DNA of 23,170 nt from Armatimonadota bacterium. Its GTDB lineage: Bacteria > Sysuimicrobiota > Sysuimicrobiia > Sysuimicrobiales > VGFF01. Both the position numbers and the translations under genes were made by a program. Position 1 is the stretch's first letter. Every line of letters begins with the position of its first letter. The notes under the pieces are model-generated. The model was not told the origin of the DNA. It made no database searches and worked only from the letters and a program-made list of their open reading frames with translations. The stretch covers positions 1-23,170 of the forward strand of contig VGFF01000019.1 of the NCBI GenBank assembly GCA_016868955.1, written 5' to 3'. Below, piece after piece: positions 12,705 to 20,414 of the stretch.

Positions 12705-15431
12705 ATGCAGGGAACGGATCCCCTCCGCGCCCGATCGATCCTGAAGACCCCGAGCGGGGAGGTCGCCTACTTCCGCCTGGCCGCGGTCGCCGATCAGGTG
12801 ACGCTCGGATTCGATCGGATGCCGTTCGTCGTCAAGATCTTCCTCGAGAACGCGCTACGCAACGCAGGCGCGAACGGATTCACGGAGGACGACGTGCGGG
12901 CACTCGCCGGTTGGCAGCCGGGCAAGGACGCCAGTCGCGAGTTTCCTTTCCTCCCCGCCCGCGTCATCCTGCAGGACTTCACCGGGATTCCGTGCGTCGT
13001 GGACCTCGCGGCGATGCGGGAGGGCGTCCGTCGCCTCGGCGGTGATCCCAAGCGCATCAACCCGATCGTGCCGGTCGATCTCGTCATCGACCACTCCGTG
13101 CAGGTTGACGCCTACGGGTCCGAGGCCGCTTTCCTCATCAACGTCGAGCGCGAATATGAGCGCAACGGCGAGCGTTACGCGTTGCTCCGCTGGGCCCAGC
13201 AGGCCTTCGACAACTTTCGCGTCGTGCCGCCGGGAACCGGCATCGTCCACCAGGTGAACCTCGAATATCTCGCCGGCGTCGTCTGGACGAGCGGCGAGGG
13301 CGCGCAGCGGCTGGCCTACCCTGACAGCTTGGTCGGAACCGATTCCCACACCACGATGATCAACGGCCTCGGCGTGTTGGGATGGGGCGTCGGCGGCATC
13401 GAAGCGGAAGCGGTCATGCTCGGACAACCGATCACCATGTTGACGCCCGACGTCGTCGGCTTCCGCATCAGCGGCGCGCCGCCGGAAGGGGTTACGGCGA
13501 CCGACCTCGTTCTCACGGTGACCCAGATGCTGCGCAAGGTCGGCGTCGTGGAGCGCTTCGTTGAGTTCTTCGGGCCGGGCCTGCGGCATCTCAGCCTCGC
13601 CGATCGCGCGACGATCTCGAACATGTCGCCGGAGTTTGGCGCGACCGCGTCCGTTTTCCCGATCGATGACGAGACGCTGCGCTATCTGCGCACGACGGGC
13701 CGTCCGGCGGACCAGGTCGCGCTCGTCGAAGCATATGCGAAAGAGCAGGGCCTCTTCCGCACGGACGCATCCCCAGAGGCCGTCTACAACCAGATCGTCG
13801 ACCTCGATCTGTCGACGCTGGAGCCCAGCGTCGCCGGACCGCGACGGCCACAGGATCGCGTCCTGCTCGGCGAAATCGGACAGAGCTTCCACGCGGCTTA
13901 CCCGCAAGTGGCGGCGAGCCGCGGCGAGGCATCGGCGACATCCGGCGGCACGGCGACGATGGTCAAGCCGCGGACGGTCCCGGTGAGCATGGGCGGCGAA
14001 TCGACGGAGCTGAAGGACGGATCGGTCGTCATCGCCGCGATCACGAGCTGCACGAACACGTCGAACCCGCGGGTCATGGTTGGCGCCGGCCTCCTGGCGA
14101 AGAAGGCCGTCGAGCGCGGTTTGAAGTCGAATCCGGCCGTCAAGACGAGCCTGGCGCCGGGGTCCGGCGTGGTGACCGCGTACCTCGAGAGGGCTGGCTT
14201 GATGCGCTCCCTCAAGCGCCTCGGCTTCCACGTCGTCGGCTACGGTTGCACGACGTGCATCGGCAACAGCGGTCCGCTGCCTGATCCCGTGTCGGCGGCG
14301 ATCAAGGACAACGAGCTCGTCGTCTGTGCCGTTCTCAGCGGGAATCGCAACTTCGAAGGCCGGATCCACCCGCAAGTCCGCGCCAGCTACCTCGCGTCGC
14401 CGCCGCTCGTCGTTGCGTTCGCGCTGACCGGCACCGTCGAGATCGACCTGACGACGCAACCGATCGGCCAGGGCAAGGACGGCCAGCCGGTGTTCCTCAA
14501 GGACATCTGGCCGACGTCGCGCGAGATCGACGACGCGATCGCGGCGGCGGTCACGCCGGCGTTGTTCTCGGAGCGGTACGACGACGTGTTTCGCGGCGAC
14601 GACCAATGGCGCGAGCTGCCGGTCCCGTCGGGCGACCTGTACCGATGGGACGCCGATTCCACCTACGTCCGCAAGATCCCGTTCTTCGACGAGATCGAGC
14701 GCACGCCGAACCCGATCGGCGATATCGACGGCGCGCGCGTGCTCGTGTTCGTCGGCGACTCGGTCACGACCGACCACATCTCCCCGGCCGGGTCGATCGC
14801 GGTTGACAGCCCGGCCGGCCGGTACTTCCAGGAGCGCGGCGTCGCCCCGCGCGACTTCAACAGCTACGGCGCCCGTCGCGGCAACCACGAGGTCATGATG
14901 CGCGGGACGTTCGCGAACATCCGGCTGCGCAATGTCCTGGCAGACGGCAAGGAAGGCAACTGGACGAAGCACATCCCGGGCGGCGACGTCGTACCGATCT
15001 ACGACGCCGCCATGCGGTACGCGCGCGAGGGCGTGCCGCTGATCGTGCTCGCCGGCAAGGAGTACGGCTCCGGCAGCTCGCGGGACTGGGCGGCGAAGGG
15101 GCCGGCGCTCCTCGGGGTCCGCGCCGCGATCGCCGAGAGCTTCGAGCGCATCCACCGCAGCAACCTCGTGGGCATGGGGATTCTGCCGTTGCAGTACCGA
15201 CCCGGAGAGAACGCGCAGACGCTCGGGCTGACCGGCCACGAATCATTCGCGATCCGCGGCCTTTCGAAGCTGACCCCGGGCGCGACCTTGACGGTGCAAG
15301 CGCGCCGGAGCGACGGAACGGCGCTGTCGTTCGACGTCGTCGTGCGCATCGATAGCCCGACCGAAATCGAGTACTACCGGCACGGCGGGATTCTTCCGTT
15401 CGTGCTGCGGCGACTGGCCACTCAGGGGTGA
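12705..15431 (+). CDS. acnA: Aconitate hydratase A
   Basis: 908 residues, full length for AcnA/IRP-type aconitase, which interconverts citrate and isocitrate in the TCA and glyoxylate cycles. In order it has GTDSHTTMINGLGVLGWGVGG; SCTNTSNP with the first cluster ligand Cys449; GYGCTTCIGNSGP with Cys515 and Cys518, which complete the 4Fe-4S site; GDSVTTDHISPAG; and the swivel-domain KEYGSGSSRDWAAKGP and SNLVGMGILPLQ. ATG 12705 has AGAGGAGGT just upstream, and that SD contains the stop of the OsmC gene. The CBS gene follows 4 bases after the stop, so the three form one operon. The cluster is oxidation-sensitive, which suits an operon partner dealing with peroxides and the nearby NFU/Mrp carriers. 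Codon use and motifs are normal. Confidence 0.97.
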   Translation: MQGTDPLRARSILKTPSGEVAYFRLAAVADQVTLGFDRMPFVVKIFLENALRNAGANGFTEDDVRALAGWQPGKDASREFPFLPARVILQDFTGIPCVVDLAAMREGVRRLGGDPKRINPIVPVDLVIDHSVQVDAYGSEAAFLINVEREYERNGERYALLRWAQQAFDNFRVVPPGTGIVHQVNLEYLAGVVWTSGEGAQRLAYPDSLVGTDSHTTMINGLGVLGWGVGGIEAEAVMLGQPITMLTPDVVGFRISGAPPEGVTATDLVLTVTQMLRKVGVVERFVEFFGPGLRHLSLADRATISNMSPEFGATASVFPIDDETLRYLRTTGRPADQVALVEAYAKEQGLFRTDASPEAVYNQIVDLDLSTLEPSVAGPRRPQDRVLLGEIGQSFHAAYPQVAASRGEASATSGGTATMVKPRTVPVSMGGESTELKDGSVVIAAITSCTNTSNPRVMVGAGLLAKKAVERGLKSNPAVKTSLAPGSGVVTAYLERAGLMRSLKRLGFHVVGYGCTTCIGNSGPLPDPVSAAIKDNELVVCAVLSGNRNFEGRIHPQVRASYLASPPLVVAFALTGTVEIDLTTQPIGQGKDGQPVFLKDIWPTSREIDDAIAAAVTPALFSERYDDVFRGDDQWRELPVPSGDLYRWDADSTYVRKIPFFDEIERTPNPIGDIDGARVLVFVGDSVTTDHISPAGSIAVDSPAGRYFQERGVAPRDFNSYGARRGNHEVMMRGTFANIRLRNVLADGKEGNWTKHIPGGDVVPIYDAAMRYAREGVPLIVLAGKEYGSGSSRDWAAKGPALLGVRAAIAESFERIHRSNLVGMGILPLQYRPGENAQTLGLTGHESFAIRGLSKLTPGATLTVQARRSDGTALSFDVVVRIDSPTEIEYYRHGGILPFVLRRLATQG

Positions 15432-15435
15432 GATC

Positions 15436-15813
15436 GTGAAGCAAATCATCACGGCACGCGACATCATGACCAAGGACGTATTGACGTTCGCCCTGGATAC
15501 GCCGGTCGAGGAGGTTTCGGAGCAGCTGCTGCGCTACCGAATCCACGGCGCGCCCGTCGTCGACGGCAGCGGCCAGCTCCTCGGGATGGTGAGCTTCGTC
15601 GATCTGGTTGGGCGCACGGGCGAGCAGGTCAGCGACGTCATGACCCCGAGCCCCGTGGCCGCCGCGCCGGACGCCACGGTGTCCGAGCTCGCGACGATGA
15701 TGCTGGACGAGATGGTCCACCGCGTCCCTGTCGTCGACGGCTGGAGGGTCATCGGCATCGTCAGCGTCACCGACATCCTGCGCTTGTTCATCCAGCAGCA
15801 GCGGGGCGAATAG
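15436..15813 (+). CDS. Two-CBS-domain protein
   Basis: 125 residues forming one Bateman module: ARDIMTKDVLTF and IHGAPVVD, then LLGMVSFVDLVG (CBS1); VSDVMTPSPVAAAPDATVSE, HRVPVVDG and VIGIVSVTDILRLF (CBS2). Such stand-alone pairs bind adenine nucleotides and act as energy sensors for partner proteins; no effector domain is attached. GTG 15436 follows GGGGTGA with good spacing and begins 4 bases after the aconitase stop. Co-transcription suggests energy-dependent control of aconitase or its operon mates, which is inference. A strong palindromic terminator follows. A second, larger CBS protein is encoded 0.7 kb downstream on the other strand. Confidence 0.9.
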   Translation: MKQIITARDIMTKDVLTFALDTPVEEVSEQLLRYRIHGAPVVDGSGQLLGMVSFVDLVGRTGEQVSDVMTPSPVAAAPDATVSELATMMLDEMVHRVPVVDGWRVIGIVSVTDILRLFIQQQRGE

Positions 15814-15844
15814 AGAAACGTTGGCGGGGTACACGCCTCCACAG

Positions 15845-15877
15845 AAGAGGCCCGGCGAAGCTTCGCCGGGCCTCTTT
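15845..15877. terminator. Bidirectional palindromic terminator
   Basis: A perfect 32-base palindrome (centre 15860/15861, arms AAGAGGCCCGGCGAAG and its complement) followed by TTTCCT on the plus strand and CTTCTGT on the minus strand. It lies between the convergent CBS gene (ends 15813) and the coiled-coil gene (ends 15904), so it can serve both. Confidence 0.85.
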
Positions 15878-15903
15878 CCTGCGTCGGTCGTCGTGCCGAT
15901 CGA

Positions 15904-16359
15904 TCATCCCTTCTTGAACAAGCCCCCGATCGTCTTCATGACGTTGCCGAAGACCTGCTCGAGCCCTTCGCCGATCTCCTTGCCCGCCGACTCGATCTGC
16001 TTGCGCGCGATCCCCAGCGCTTCGCGGGCTTCATCGGAGATCTGATCCGCTTTTTCGCCCAGGTTCATCTTTCCCAGCTCGGCGCCAAGACCGTCGCGGG
16101 CCGCCTCCACGCGCGCCCGAAGCTGCAGCAGACCATCCTTGGCGGCACCCTGGGCTTTCTCCGCTTGCTCGTCGAGCTCGGCCAGCCACTTCTTGGCCTC
16201 GACCTCGATATCGCCGCGCAATGCACCCAGGCGCTGGCCCGCTTGCTTCTGCGCCTCGGCGGCCTCGGCGCCCGCCTTCGCTCCCAAAGTTTCGAGCTCG
16301 TCGCCCCACTCGCGAAACTTGCCCATGATTTTCTCTTGGAGCGTCCTGTCGGAGTCCAT
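15904..16359 (-). CDS. Alanine/glutamate/lysine-rich helical (LEA- or apolipoprotein-like) protein
   Basis: 151 residues of unknown function, almost wholly predicted amphipathic helix or coiled coil, rich in Ala, Glu, Lys and Gln, with two Trp near the start and middle. Stretches such as GAEAAEAQKQAGQRLGALRG, EVEAKKWLAELDEQAEKAQ and ARKQIESAGKEIGEG resemble LEA group 3, apolipoprotein or phasin-like helices. The C-terminus (FGNVMKTIGGLFKKG) is a short amphipathic or basic tail that could touch membranes. No signal peptide, no Cys. ATG 16359 has GAGGAGG 8 bases upstream, a strong SD. A stress-protectant or surface-coating role is a guess from composition only. It ends at the shared terminator. 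Confidence 0.75.
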   Translation of the reverse strand: MDSDRTLQEKIMGKFREWGDELETLGAKAGAEAAEAQKQAGQRLGALRGDIEVEAKKWLAELDEQAEKAQGAAKDGLLQLRARVEAARDGLGAELGKMNLGEKADQISDEAREALGIARKQIESAGKEIGEGLEQVFGNVMKTIGGLFKKG

Positions 16360-16520
16360 CGTGGTCGCCTCCTCTTTGCTACGTTTGCGTTTCCCCTATG
16401 ATACCGTCGCTGCCGGATCTCCCACGAAGGAAAGCGCAAGGATAGACACCGAGGGGGACGATCCACGCTCCTGAGGGCCCCGGAGATCGGGATCGCCACA
16501 TCTTCAAACGGTGGATTTCG

Positions 16521-17195
16521 CTAAATGTACAGCGTCGTCGAGTACGACTTCCGCGGCAGCGCGAGCCGGAGATCGTGGACGTTGTACCCCGCCTCGGCGA
16601 GGCGCTCGGCGACGAGGAGCGGGGAGGAGGTCGCGACGCGGATGTCGGCGCGCCGCGTGATGGCGTCGAACCGGGCCGTCAGCGTCACGGCGCGGCCCGT
16701 GTCCAGCGGCGCCAGCGCCGCGGCGACACCTGCCAGATCGCCGGCGCCGTTCGGCAGCTCCACGGACAGCCGCACGCCGGTGATGTCCCCTCCCAATAGG
16801 TAGATGAGGGCGCCAAAGAGATCGGAGCTCGTCACGATGCCGATCAAGATGCCGTTTTCGGTCACCATCAGGGAACTGATCTTGCGATCTCGCAAGACGC
16901 GGGCGGCGTCCTCGACGGCCGTATCGGCCGTCACGGTGATCGGGTCGGGGGTCATGACCTCCCGTACCCGCGCCTTGTTCAGCAACGCCGGGATCTCCCA
17001 CGCCGACAGCGTCGTCGCCGGGGACGGCCATGCGCGCATGAGATCCGTCTGCGTAAGAACGCCGGCCAGATGACCACGCTCCATGACCGGCAAATGACGG
17101 ATGTGCAAGCTGCGCATCAATTGCGAGGCTTCGTCGAGGGACGCGTTGACGTCGACCGTGGTCGGATCCGCTGTCATACAGTCCCGCACGAACAT
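16521..17195 (-). CDS. AcuB-like CBS-pair protein with C-terminal ACT-like domain
   Basis: 224 residues. Two CBS domains (VRDCMTADPTTVDVNASLDE, HIRHLPVMERGHLAGVLTQT; VREVMTPDPITVTADTAVED, KISSLMVTENGILIGIVTSS) are followed from about residue 140 by an ACT-like fold (RLSVELPNGAGDLAGVAAAL, then AEAGYNVHDLRLAL). This is the layout of AcuB-type proteins. CBS pairs bind adenine nucleotides and ACT domains bind small molecules, so it is probably a metabolite- or energy-responsive regulator; the partner is unknown. ATG 17195 has GAGGTGA about 7 bases upstream. A GGGAC-GTCCC dyad lies 25-42 bases before the start. It is divergent from the cupredoxin/nos locus, which may link it to anaerobic or low-oxygen growth. 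Confidence 0.85.
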   Translation of the reverse strand: MFVRDCMTADPTTVDVNASLDEASQLMRSLHIRHLPVMERGHLAGVLTQTDLMRAWPSPATTLSAWEIPALLNKARVREVMTPDPITVTADTAVEDAARVLRDRKISSLMVTENGILIGIVTSSDLFGALIYLLGGDITGVRLSVELPNGAGDLAGVAAALAPLDTGRAVTLTARFDAITRRADIRVATSSPLLVAERLAEAGYNVHDLRLALPRKSYSTTLYI

Positions 17196-17219
17196 TCCGA
17201 GCTCACCTCTCTACGGCCT

Positions 17220-17237
17220 CTGGGACCTTTGTCCCAG
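17220..17237. promoter_or_regulatory. GGGAC-N4-GTCCC dyad, DosR/NarL-type box candidate
   Basis: CTGGGAC (17220-17226) and GTCCCAG (17231-17237) are perfect arms around CTTT. The core GGGAC-4-GTCCC has the shape of the DosR (hypoxia response) box known from mycobacteria. It lies in the 190-base divergent region between the AcuB-like gene and the cupredoxin. The regulator is not in this window. Confidence 0.45.
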
Positions 17238-17385
17238 TCTAGGAGCCGGGCCGCGGCCCCGGTATCGGACCCAACGTGCAAAACGAATCGGGTGTCGGCC
17301 CGATCGAAATCGGCATCCCGCCGGATACGTCGTGCGGCCCCCGCCTCGTACGCTGATCCGGAAGTCAGTACGCGGAGGTGGAAAG

Positions 17386-17760
17386 TTGAGCAGGGTTCGT
17401 GTGCCTGCGGCCCGGCGCCTCGTCGTGGCGACCGCGCTCGTGGGCGTAGTTTTTACGGCTCTGTACGGCTTGAACGCGGCCTACGGGGGTCCGGCGGGCA
17501 TCGAATTGAAGCTGAGCGAATTCAAGTTCGCGCCGGCCCGCCTCGACGTGAATGCCGGCAAGAATACGTTCAAGCTCGTAAATGTGGGCGTCGTGGAGCA
17601 TAACATCGTGTTCCCGAAGCTCGGCAAGGGGACCGGCGCCATCAAGCCCGGTCAGACCGGCAGCCTAGAAGTCACGTTGCCGGCCGGCTCGCACCAGGCG
17701 GTCTGCGACATTCCCGGTCATAAGGAAGCGGGAATGGTCATGACGATCGTCGCCAAATAG
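17386..17760 (+). CDS. Membrane-anchored or secreted cupredoxin (type 1 copper protein)
   Basis: 124 residues: a basic N-terminus with a single hydrophobic segment (LVVATALVGVVFTALYGL, 12-29) that is a membrane anchor or uncleaved signal, then a ~90-residue cupredoxin fold. The type 1 copper ligands are all visible: His72 (VVEHNIVF), Cys107, His112 and Met117 (Cys-x4-His-x4-Met). Such proteins carry electrons outside the membrane. Being 600 bases upstream of nosZ, it is a plausible electron donor to nitrous oxide reductase. TTG 17386 is chosen because GGAGG (17374-17378) lies 7 bases upstream; the frame is open far upstream but without an SD. A hairpin terminator follows directly, so expression is at least partly separate from the nos genes. 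Confidence 0.88.
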   Translation: MSRVRVPAARRLVVATALVGVVFTALYGLNAAYGGPAGIELKLSEFKFAPARLDVNAGKNTFKLVNVGVVEHNIVFPKLGKGTGAIKPGQTGSLEVTLPAGSHQAVCDIPGHKEAGMVMTIVAK

Positions 17761-17769
17761 CCACCTCCG

Positions 17770-17799
17770 GAGGGCGCCGAACGCTGGCGCCCTCTTTCG
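17770..17799 (+). terminator. Rho-independent terminator after the cupredoxin gene
   Basis: GAGGGCGCC (17770-17778) pairs with GGCGCCCTC (17786-17794), nine perfect pairs around a 7-base loop, followed by TTTCG. It is 10 bases after the cupredoxin stop and 14 bases before the Rrf2 operator, so it insulates the regulator-nosZ transcript. Confidence 0.8.
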
Positions 17800-17807
17800 T
17801 GGCTGAG

Positions 17808-17830
17808 CATTGGACTAAAAAGGTCCAATG
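17808..17830. promoter_or_regulatory. Dyad operator upstream of the Rrf2-nosZ operon
   Basis: CATTGGAC (17808-17815) and GTCCAATG (17823-17830) are perfect 8-base inverted arms around TAAAAAG. The GGACT-AAAA-GGTCC core resembles the general form of IscR/NsrR-type Rrf2 sites (a GAC-rich dyad with an A/T centre). It lies 31-53 bases before the Rrf2 start, where an autoregulatory operator that also controls nosZ would sit. No clear -35/-10 pair was identified around it. Confidence 0.62.
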
Positions 17831-17861
17831 GCTCCGCTGAGTCCATCCAAGGTGGATGCGG

Positions 17862-18380
17862 ATGAAGATGAGCAAGGAAAGCGAGTACGGCCTCATGGGG
17901 CTGGTTCAGCTGGCCAAGCAGCCGGCGCACGCCGTGATGCAGCTGCGTGACGTGGCCGCCGCCGCGAGCCTCCTCGAGCCGTTCCTCGCGAAGACGTTCC
18001 GCAAACTCACCGTACACGGGCTCCTCCGTTCCCATCGGGGCCGCGAGCGAGGGTACTCGCTGGCGCGCGCCCCGCACGACATCTCCATCCGTGAGGTCTG
18101 CGAAGCGATCGAAGGCGTGGACCTTTTTCAACGGTGCATCTTCTGGAGCAATGCCTGCTCCGATGCGGAGCCATGTCCTCTCCATGGCATGTGGCGCCAC
18201 GTCCGTCCTCAATTGGTCACCCTCATGGAACGTCTCACGATCGAGGACCTGGCGAAGCACGGAACCTCGCTTTCGCGCGACAACGTGGCGTCACTCGTTT
18301 CCCAGGCCGCGGCTGATGCCGCGGCCGCCAATTCATCTTCCCCTGCGTTCACTCGGAAAGGAGCCATTCATGTCAGGTAG
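17862..18380 (+). CDS. Rrf2-family Fe-S transcription regulator (NsrR/IscR-like)
   Basis: About 172 residues. The N-terminal winged helix is typical of Rrf2 (SKESEYGLMGLVQLA, then LRDVAAAASLLEPFLAKTFRKL, SHRGRERGYSLARAPHDISI). The usual cluster-binding loop holds Cys92, Cys99 and Cys105 (Cys-x6-Cys-x5-Cys), one residue longer in the first gap than in IscR or NsrR. Family members sense NO, O2 or Fe-S status through a 2Fe-2S or 4Fe-4S cluster. ATG 17862 has GGTGG 6 bases upstream; ATG 17856 is too close to that SD. The gene's last 11 bases overlap the start of nosZ, so regulator and reductase are co-translated from one message, and a dyad operator precedes it. Control of N2O respiration is therefore likely. 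The C-terminal 40 residues are Ala/Ser-rich. Confidence 0.88.
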   Translation: MKMSKESEYGLMGLVQLAKQPAHAVMQLRDVAAAASLLEPFLAKTFRKLTVHGLLRSHRGRERGYSLARAPHDISIREVCEAIEGVDLFQRCIFWSNACSDAEPCPLHGMWRHVRPQLVTLMERLTIEDLAKHGTSLSRDNVASLVSQAAADAAAANSSSPAFTRKGAIHVR

Positions 18381-20352
18381 CACACGGAGCTGGAAGCTCG
18401 CCTCCATCGCGGTCCTGATCGTTCTCCTCGCGGTCGCCCTGCCGGGTCGCCTCGTGCGCGGCGGTCCCGCCGGCGAGGATCTGCAAAGCATCATCCAGGC
18501 AAAGGGCCTGACGCCCGATCAAGTCACGGCGGCCGTCCAGACGTACGTCCCGCCCGGAAAGTACGACGAAGCGGTCGTCTTCTCGTCCGGCGGTCAGGGC
18601 GGTCAAGTCATCGTCATGGGCGTCCCGTCGATGCGCATCCTGCGCGTCATCGGCGTGTTCGCGCCGGAGCCGTGGCAGGGTTACGGCTTCAGCAAGGAGA
18701 CGCAGGAAGTCTTCGGGAACCACGCCGCCAACGGCGGCCCGATCACGTGGGGCGACACGCACCACCCGGCGTTGAGCGAGACCAACGGCGAGTACGACGG
18801 CCAGTGGTTGTTCATCAACGACAAGGGCAACTCGCGCGTCGCCGTCATCGACCTGCGCGACTTCGCGACGAAGCAGATCGTGAAGAACCCGAACGCCTGG
18901 AGCAACCACGGCATCGTCGTGACGCCGAACACGGACTACGTGTTCGAGTCCACGCAGTACGCCGTGCCGTTCCCGCTGCGCCACGTACCGCTGACGCAGC
19001 AGAACTACAACGACAATTACCGCGGCATCGCGTCGTTCTGGCGCTTCAACCGCAGCGCCGGACGCATCGACCCGAGGCAGTCGTTCCAGATCGAGCTGCC
19101 GCCGTACTGGCAGGACCTGGCCGACTTCGGCAAGCTCGAGAGCGACGGCTGGGTGTTCATGAACTCGTTCAACACGGAGCGCGCGATCGGCGGCACGTTG
19201 GAGAAGAAGCCGGCGATCGAGATCGGCGCGTCTCAGCGCGACATGGACTACCTGCACATCATCAACTGGAAGAAGGCGGCGCAGCTCATCGCCCAGGGCC
19301 GCGGCCGGGTCGTCAACGGCGTCCGCGTGCTGTCGATCAAGGAGGCCGTGGACAACGAGATCCTGTTCTTCGCGCCGCAGCCGAAGAGCCCGCACGGCAA
19401 TGACGTCGCGCCGCGCGGCGACTACATCGTGGTCGGCGGCAAGCTCGACCCGAACACGACGGTCTACAGCTTCAAGAAGATCCAGGCCGCGATTCGGGCC
19501 AAGCAGTTCAGCGGCCGCGATCCGTACGGCGTGCCGATCCTGCAATTCGACAAGGTCGTCGAGGCGCAGGTCAAGATCGGCCTCGGTCCGCTGCACACCA
19601 TGTTCGACGACAAGGGCAACGCGTACACGAGCGTCTTCCTGGACAGCACGGTCGTCAAGTGGACGCTTGGCGCTCCGTACCACACGGGCGACGCCGGTTG
19701 GAAGGTCGTCGACAAGCTCGCGATGCAGTACAACATCGGACACTTGACGGCGCTGTCCGGCGATACGGTCAAGCCGGGCGGCAAGTACCTCATCGGCATG
19801 AACAAGTGGTCGGTGGACCAGTACAAGAACGTCGGTCCGCTGCTGCCGCAGAACTTCCAACTCGTCGACATCAGCGGCGAGAAGATGAAGCTGCTGAGCA
19901 ACACGCCGATCGGCATGGGCGAGCCGCACCTGACGCAGATGATCCCGATGGAGAAGCTGAACAAGGCGTGGACCGTCTATCCCGTCGGTACGAACGCGAT
20001 CACGATGAAGCCCGATCCCAACCGGGTCGCGGCCGGAAAGGCGCGGATCGAGCGCCGCGGCAACACGGTCAACGTCTACATGACGGTCATGCGCAGCCAC
20101 TTCACGCCGGACCGCGTGGTCGTGCGGCGGGGCGACAACGTCGTCTTCCACATGACGAACATCGAGAAAGCGAAGGACGCCATTCACGGGTTCGCGATCG
20201 CCGGATACAACGTCAACTTGAGCCTGGAGCCGGGTAAACACGAAACGGTGCAATTCCGGGCGACGACGCCTGGCGTGTATCCGTTCTACTGCACGGAGTT
20301 CTGCTCGGCGTTGCACTTGGAAATGGCAGGCTACCTGGAAGTGACGCCGTAG
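18370..20352 (+). CDS. nosZ: Nitrous oxide reductase, clade II (Sec-exported)
   Basis: 660 residues. It reduces N2O to N2 in the periplasm or at the outer face of the membrane. The N-terminus is a Sec-type signal (SWKLASIAVLIVLLAVALPG) without a twin-arginine motif, typical of clade II NosZ. All seven CuZ ligands are visible in the beta propeller: His131 and His132 (DTHHP), His180 (SNHGI), His296 (DYLHI), His409 (PLHTMFDD), His458 (IGHL) and His520 (EPHL). The C-terminal cupredoxin domain has the CuA set His606, Cys641, Cys645, His649 and Met652 (Cys-x3-Cys-x3-His-x2-Met). ATG 18370 has AAGGAG 6 bases upstream and overlaps the end of the Rrf2 gene. NosB-, NosD- and NosF-like genes follow. All key residues are intact, so the enzyme should be functional. 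Confidence 0.97.
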   Translation: MSGSTRSWKLASIAVLIVLLAVALPGRLVRGGPAGEDLQSIIQAKGLTPDQVTAAVQTYVPPGKYDEAVVFSSGGQGGQVIVMGVPSMRILRVIGVFAPEPWQGYGFSKETQEVFGNHAANGGPITWGDTHHPALSETNGEYDGQWLFINDKGNSRVAVIDLRDFATKQIVKNPNAWSNHGIVVTPNTDYVFESTQYAVPFPLRHVPLTQQNYNDNYRGIASFWRFNRSAGRIDPRQSFQIELPPYWQDLADFGKLESDGWVFMNSFNTERAIGGTLEKKPAIEIGASQRDMDYLHIINWKKAAQLIAQGRGRVVNGVRVLSIKEAVDNEILFFAPQPKSPHGNDVAPRGDYIVVGGKLDPNTTVYSFKKIQAAIRAKQFSGRDPYGVPILQFDKVVEAQVKIGLGPLHTMFDDKGNAYTSVFLDSTVVKWTLGAPYHTGDAGWKVVDKLAMQYNIGHLTALSGDTVKPGGKYLIGMNKWSVDQYKNVGPLLPQNFQLVDISGEKMKLLSNTPIGMGEPHLTQMIPMEKLNKAWTVYPVGTNAITMKPDPNRVAAGKARIERRGNTVNVYMTVMRSHFTPDRVVVRRGDNVVFHMTNIEKAKDAIHGFAIAGYNVNLSLEPGKHETVQFRATTPGVYPFYCTEFCSALHLEMAGYLEVTP

Positions 20353-20372
20353 CGCGTCGGTCGTAGGGACGT

Positions 20373-20400
20373 CGGGGTGGCCGGGCGACCGGCCACCCCG
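20373..20400 (+). promoter_or_regulatory. Strong intercistronic hairpin after nosZ
   Basis: CGGGGTGGCCGG (20373-20384) pairs with CCGGCCACCCCG (20389-20400), 12 perfect pairs closed by a GCGA tetraloop of the stable GNRA type. No U-run follows and the next SD begins 4 bases on. This looks like an mRNA 3'-end stabiliser or partial attenuator that keeps nosZ message in excess of the maturation genes. Confidence 0.7.
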
Positions 20401-20414
20401 CACGGAGGGGAAGG

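Noticed and set aside
12855..15239. A 794-codon open frame on the minus strand opposite aconitase
   Set aside because: It is the antisense of a strongly conserved acnA gene. Composition is Arg/Ala/Asp-rich without domains, as expected for an antisense frame in GC-rich DNA.
16360..16520. A promoter or small gene in the spacer before the helical protein
   Set aside because: A TATCAT on the minus strand has no matching -35 element, and no small frame with an SD was seen apart from the annotated genes.
17947..18369. A longer N-terminus for NosZ, open in frame to 17947
   Set aside because: The extra residues are out-of-frame Rrf2 sequence. ATG 18370 has an SD and begins a proper signal peptide.
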